From contig OY727094.1 of assembly GCA_963402885.1 (NCBI GenBank), positions 17,176,501-17,240,500 on the forward strand: a DNA stretch of 64,000 nucleotides, in the 5' to 3' direction. The notes under the pieces were generated by a model. The model was not told where the DNA came from, did not search any database, and saw nothing but the letters and a program-made list of their open reading frames with translations. Positions 58,788 to 64,000 of the stretch are shown in pieces. The first letter of the stretch is position 1; each line of letters opens with the position of its first letter. The translations under genes were made by a program, and so were the position numbers. This DNA comes from Antedon bifida. Its lineage: Eukaryota; Echinodermata; Crinoidea; Comatulida; Antedonidae.

Positions 58788-61700
58788 TTGTTCAATGTTT
58801 ATGACAGCCATAATGAATCTAAAAGAAAAGCAAACAGTACCAAAAGAGCGAGACAAAGTATCTGTAAGGATAAATCAAGAGGAAACACATTCAGAAGAAA
58901 CATCAATAACCTTGGAAAAGTCACAAAGTTGTGCAGAGAAAACGCATGTATGTACAGTACAACTACAGAAGAGCAAGGAGATAAAGAATTACAACATAGT
59001 AAAACTCAAGAAAAAACCTCTGAAACTACAGAAGAACAGGATATAAGTGAAGCAGTTGGACCAGCAGCACCAAGTATTTTACCTGTATCTGTTAGTAAAG
59101 AGGTATAATGTGATCATTAATTTTAAATAGCCTATGTTTTTTCTCTTTGAAAATGTATTCTACATTCCATATTACTTTTATTTGTAGTTTAATTTAAAGT
59201 TTGAGGTTTAAATTTAAATATGCTTGACTTGGGACATTACATTTCTTTCAGAACACTGACCATGTTTCAAAGTGCTACATCTGCCAAACGGTAACGGCGG
59301 ACAACGATTGTAAATTAAGAGCGTTCAGTGAAATGAAATGTTCAACTGTAAAGAATGCTGCTGCATTACGTAAGAAAATGAAGTCTGAAAATATGCTGAT
59401 ACAACAAACAAGGTTTTTCTTATGAAACAACATGAAAATTCAATCAGCTATCACCCTTTATGTCATAGGTATTACACTGCCGTGAAACAAGACAAAGTAG
59501 TGTCCTTCAGAAATCATATGAATGTGGCATGTTAAAGGGAACTTGCATATTTTGTGGAAAAGGCCGAAAAAATGGGAAAGAAGAGAAAAGGCTTAAGATA
59601 GCAACTGTTTCTGGGTGCAAGTCACTTTCCCAGCGGGTAAAATTTTCAAAAAACCAACGTATCAATAGTCTAATTCGGTGTGGCGTTGATCTGCCGAGTT
59701 CAGTTTCTTCTAGAAACTGATAAACATGATGGTTCAACAGCAGAGCATTCATCTTATTGAAGTAACACATCTTATGGGAGTCACAAAAGGGCATTTTCAT
59801 CCCTACTGAAACATATTGAATTATTATTAAGTATTGGGAAAACAACGAGCTATACTTGTCTCTGATTTGCTAAGCTTTTACAAAATCGAATTTGTCAATA
59901 ATGGAGGAAATCAAACTGATATCAACTCATATTCGTCCCAAAATCTTACAAGGAAAATTCAATAAAAATTTAAAGATGAAATCAAAGTAAAACCTGCAGA
60001 CAGACGAAGAGGTAACTTCATTTATAGTTCAGTTCTTCTAGGAGAAGAAGCCACTGCTCGACTTTATGATAATTCTGAACAATATGTACAGGATAATAAA
60101 ATAAAATGGGCTGCTCTTCATCTTAGATCTATAATCATGCAGCTCCCAAAGACAAAGACCCCAAATCCTGCTACAGTTCATAACTTAAAAGAGTGTGCTG
60201 CCAAGATACCATCACAGTTAGAATTATTCTTTAGGAGTCTTCTTGGTGGCATCGACCAAAATGCCAATGATGCAAACAAAGACAAGTTTGATAGAAAGGT
60301 TATTTCCATTGCATCTGATGCCATCTATAATGTATCTCGTGGAACTGTGAAACCATGGAAACACACTGTCGTTGGTTTAGGTTTTACATCTCTGACAGGA
60401 TCAAAACTGGCTATGCAAATTTTGGACAGGACATTGTAATAGCTATAGTGAAAGCAAGGCCTTGAGACTGCCTATTCAGTTCAAGATGATGAACGCAACG
60501 CCCCAGATGGTATCCGGCTTGACCCAACCTTGGCCACTGCATGTGTATGGGATAATAATGATGCAAATGTAGAAACACTTGATGGTATTAAGAAACTCTA
60601 CACGCTACAGTTGGACATACATATCAGAATATATTGCATGACGACCAACTGCTCAATAGGAATACTATTGGATTTCGGGATGGTAGAAACAGGCGGAAAT
60701 TTGTTGGAGTTGAAAGAGAAATACCACCTTTTGGGATAGGTATAAATAAAGCTTTGTTTATAAGTTCCAATGCCACATCAACTACAAATGTTAGAGAATG
60801 TAGTACAATCACTGACAAACCAATGGAATACCAAATACCACTGAAGGCATTGGATATGTATTGGTTTTGGAAACTGAATGATGGAGATACACCCCTACAT
60901 GCCGAATTCATGAGCAAGTATATCAATGATCATTTACCAGTTCAGCGCATTTGCTACATGGATCCTATATCAAAATCCCCAACAAACAATGATGTGGTTA
61001 GAGAGACAATGATCCGGACTATGGCTATTGCCAAGGAAGCTGGCCAAGACTATGCAGACAAGACTATGTATGCAGTTGTGACATATGATTTGGCAGTAGC
61101 ATTAAAAGCTTACTCCATACAAACAATACAATCCCCCTATTTGATAAGCTTTTAGTATTACAGGGCAATTTTCACACAGAGTTGGCGTTCTACGGAGCAG
61201 TTGGAACGTACATTAACGACAGCGGTATCGAATATATTCTCCAAGAAGCAGATATCTTGGCTGAGGGGTCAATGATGGGTTTCATCAAAGGAAAGTTTTA
61301 CAACAGGTGCACTAGAATTCACCAATTGCTTGCCAATGTCTTGGAGCAAACAAACTTGCGGCCAACACTTTATTCATATAAATGGACCTAAACTTTGGAA
61401 CTATTTCTGTAATAAAATTCCAAGCATGGTGCATAAGCATGGTAAAAGTTTAAAAAGGTCCATTAAAGAATATCTTTTATTAAAGTATACCTCAGATGGT
61501 TACCTAATTAATTAAGATACTGTATTCTTTTTTTTTTTTTACTGATATAATGTACGTAACGGCTAATTAAGATTAGCCTAAGTGTTGTATTATTATTATT
61601 ATTTGTATTTGTATGTTTACTTGTATAATGTAAAGAGGGACTACAGTGACAGGCCCATCGGGCCTTTTGTAGTCTCTCGACTATATATATTATATGCTAA

Positions 61701-62536
61701 CCATTGTTAATGTTATGCTAAAATATGGTCAATAAATGTTTCTTGAATTGAATTGAATTGAAAAAAGTTGTATAAACGCTTTCTTCAAGAAATAAATGCA
61801 GAAGATCATCACACATTTCAAGAAATAATGTCAACTGCACCTTTGGACCCATCATTGATTGAGAGCATATATCGGATCCTGTTGTAATTAATCACCTGCA
61901 GAAGTACGAGAATTACTTCCAGTCAGTGCTTACTGGAAATATAGGTTCAACAGTACAATTCTGGGCTATTTACATTTTTCTTATTAATCGACTCCATAGA
62001 GAACTTCAGAGATGTGTGAAAACAAATGATGTCACTGGCTACATTAATGTATTTCCAACCATATTATCTGTTTACTTTGCCCTGAACCGACCTAACTACG
62101 TCAGATGGGGAACTCTATTCATACAGAAACTGAAAAACGCTGACCCAAAGTTGCTTGAAGTACTGGAAAAAGGAGCATTTTCCATCAGACGTACAAATAA
62201 GCACTACAGTAGATCAGCTGTTGACCTTTCCTTAGAACAGACGGTCAATCGTGATTCTTCTTCAAGTATGAGAGGGATTGTTGCCTTTCCTAATTCGGAA
62301 AATGGTCATTGACTATGACTCAACGAGCCATGGCAGTCACGAAGCTGAGAACATTTGCTGGTCTTGAATTGGGGGCAACTGCAACAGATCAATGCCGTCC
62401 ATCAAGAATAAAAAAGGACAAATTGACAGTGAAACGGAAGAAACAGAGATCGAAGAATCAAGTGATTCTTATGGCGATGATGCATGGAGTGAAGACTCTG
62501 ATTCAGAAGAGGAATATATGGATTAATTTAAAATAA
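58788..62536 (+). pseudogene. Transposase-like gene of the 6.7-kb element (decayed, interrupted)
   Basis: A first exon (58788-59102, basic, Ser/Thr-rich) is followed by a 149-nt intron (GTATAA...TTTCAG) and an exon from 59252 with CYICQTVTADNDCKL. Further in-order blocks in shifting frames are GTCIFCGKGRKNGKEEKRL, RKVISIASDAIYNVSRG, KHTVVGLGFTSLTGSKLAM, VWDNNDANVETLDG, LAFYGAVGTYINDSGIEYIL and GKFYNRCTRIHQLL. After a LINE insertion come LYKRFLQEINAED, FALNRPNYVRWGTLF and KGAFSIRRTNKHYSRSAVDL followed by SLEQTVN. The FALNxPNYxRW and FSIRRT...DLSLEQT motifs mark a protein family I have seen only as uncharacterised, repeat-associated proteins of marine invertebrates. I infer a transposase but do not assign the superfamily (Academ or KDZ-like are possibilities). 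Several stops and shifts make it inactive. Confidence 0.72.
61350..61762 (+). mobile_element. 5'-truncated LINE 3' end inside the transposase gene
   Basis: The end of an RT frame (INGPKLWNYFCNKIPS, SLKRSIKEYLLLKYTSDG, stop at 61515) is followed by a 3' UTR and a TTGAATTGAATTGAATTGAA tail. GP.LWN..P plus a short-repeat tail is typical of CR1/L2-group LINEs. The transposase reading continues on both sides, so this is a later insertion. A GC hairpin, AGGCCCATCGGGCCTT, lies in the 3' UTR. Confidence 0.8.
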
Positions 62537-63656
62537 TTTGTGCAAAAAAGTCATAACTTATTAAATAAGACTGTTTTTTGTTGTAACTAGTGAAAACTAC
62601 TGTAGATAGAATAAGGTACTATATAAAGTATCATATGCTAAAATGTCGGGTGTTGGGATATTTGATGTAGTTCTCATTTTAGTCATTCATGCTGTTTTTC
62701 AGTGTACTTAATTGCTCCATATATTTTGTTTTATAAGTTTAGGTTTTGAGTTGATCTAGTTCATGTTTTTTTTTTGGGTGGGGGAGGGGGGTGTTTAATG
62801 GGTGTCTGGCGGACACAACCCACCACTTTAAATGTCTAGCAATGGTCATTTATTATACTAGGGATCATGCTGAACATTTTACAGCATGTTTTAAAAGGTT
62901 AGCTTTTCAGCTGATCTAGCTCATTTTTGGGAGTGGGGGTGTTTGACGGGGTCTGGCGGGCACAATCCACCACTGAAAATGTCTGGCAATGGTCATTCAT
63001 AATAGTAATGAGTACATTGAACATTTTCCCACCAGTTTTAAGGTGATCTAGCTCATTTTTCGCCCTCCAGAAATGGGGGTCTGGCAGGCACCCCCCACCA
63101 CTAAAATCGTCTGGCAATGTCCATTCATTATATTTCACTTTATGTCAAACAATTTGCAAAATATTTCATGGGGTTAACTTTTCAGCTGATCTAGCTCAAT
63201 TTTTGGGAGGTTGGGTGTTTGACGGGGTCTGGCGGGCGCAATCCACCACTGAAAATGTCTGGCAATGGTCATTCATGATAATTATGAGTTTATTGAACAT
63301 TTTCCCACCAGTTTCAGAGGGTTAACTTTTAAGCTGATCTAGCTCATTTTTGGCCCCCCCAGAAATGGGGGTCTGGCAGGCACCCCCCACCACTAAAATC
63401 GTCTGGCAATGGCCATTCCTTATATTTCACTCTGTCAAACAATTTGCAAAATATTTCATGGGGTTAACTTTTCAGCTGATCTAGCTCATTTCTTTTACCC
63501 TTTACAATGTCCCTCATAGCCACACCCACCAAAAGAAACGCGCCAGACTGTCATTTCCATACATTGATATGTACGTAGATAATTGCCACATGCATAGAAA
63601 TTGGTTAACTTTCCAGCTAGGTTGACCCCTCTGGGCTCCTGCTCTTGTACCCTCTA

Positions 63657-64000
63657 GTTTGTATTTTAGTTATTCGGTTTTTTTGTTTTTTTAGGCTTCA
63701 TCATTCAAATGTATTTATTCTGAATTAATTTGAATGTTAATGTAAGAGGCTGAATGTAATGACAAAGAGAGTATTATTGTTTTACAGTAGAATGAAACTA
63801 TAAGTCATAAATGAATAATATATGATGGAAAGAAAAACATTTTAAAAATCCAAAATTTTTGTTAAAGGGTGGATAAGTAGAATGTATGACTGACTGATTC
63901 TAAGAGGTATCTGTTGACTATTAATTTACAATAGAAATGAAAATACTGACAATGATTAGTACTACTATTTAGTATAGCTGTTAATTTACAATAAAACCTA
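63657..64000. other. Right flank, nothing recognised
   Basis: AT-rich sequence after the transposon end, with no visible gene or repeat. Confidence 0.4.

Larger units (their letters stand above)
56976..63656. mobile_element. DNA transposon with ~0.9-kb subrepeat-built inverted ends, ~6.7 kb
   Basis: Left arm about 56976-58050 and right arm about 62740-63656 are inverted copies (CAGGAGCCCAG, then GGGGTCAACCTAGCTGGAAA, at the left versus its near reverse complement at the right). Each arm is made of alternating ~140-bp subrepeats marked by GAGCTAGATCAGCT(G/T)AAAAGTTAACC. The interior carries a transposase-like gene on the plus strand. The ends are approximate within about 10 bp. The gypsy element inserted exactly at the left tip, so the left target duplication is hard to read. 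Confidence 0.82.

Overview
The window looks like animal nuclear DNA: AT-rich, with one widely spaced multi-exon gene on the minus strand and very dense mobile DNA. A marine deuterostome, probably an echinoderm, fits best. The reasons are the recurrent AGGCCTAGGCCT-type motifs, a SURL/Mag-like Ty3/gypsy element with a tRNA-Leu-type primer site, and a ROCO protein with ankyrin and Death domains. The species call is an inference. Nothing here is bacterial.

The only host gene I can support runs leftwards from an ankyrin exon at 47775-47873 to a stop codon at 2507-2509. Twenty exons have GT/AG borders, and their phases join without a break into 971 codons: ankyrin repeats, a Death domain, a Roc GTPase (P-loop GLENVGKTS, DFGGQ, THYE) and a COR domain. 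The 5' end is not in view or not recognised. The COR-coding part carries an intragenic tandem duplication that left a duplicated 90-nt exon and two broken copies of another exon.

The introns are packed with elements. There is a hAT-like 745-bp element (11240-11984), a degraded LINE (12033-13640), a tRNA-derived SINE (about 14836-15085), a TTAA-flanked MITE (15742-16088), and a 3.9-kb hAT element with a decayed transposase (20065-24012). A 12.7-kb array of eight ~1.5-kb units (27186-39863) follows, then a long inverted-repeat element (40524-44070) and a Penelope-like RT remnant (45290-45870). The left edge of the window is a 28-bp satellite (1-2132).

Right of the ankyrin exon lie a solo LTR (48191-48611), a ~70-bp tandem repeat, a 1.2-kb TTAA-flanked inverted-repeat element, and a complete Ty3/gypsy retrotransposon (52113-56975). 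The gypsy LTRs read as identical, and its polyprotein frame is broken by a single TGA. It sits at the left tip of a 6.7-kb DNA transposon (about 56976-63656) whose long inverted repeats are built from ~140-bp subrepeats. That transposon carries a decayed transposase-like gene interrupted by a truncated LINE.

The most unusual structure is the 27-40 kb array. Each unit begins with a conserved hairpin followed by a short tag, and right-end hairpins repeat that tag in both arms. The eight left ends and eight right ends form a perfectly balanced bracket pattern. Rare tag variants occur in matching left/right pairs, and the outermost unit is the most diverged. This suggests serial nested insertion of Helitron/Helentron-like non-autonomous elements into a fixed site near the right end of an earlier copy.
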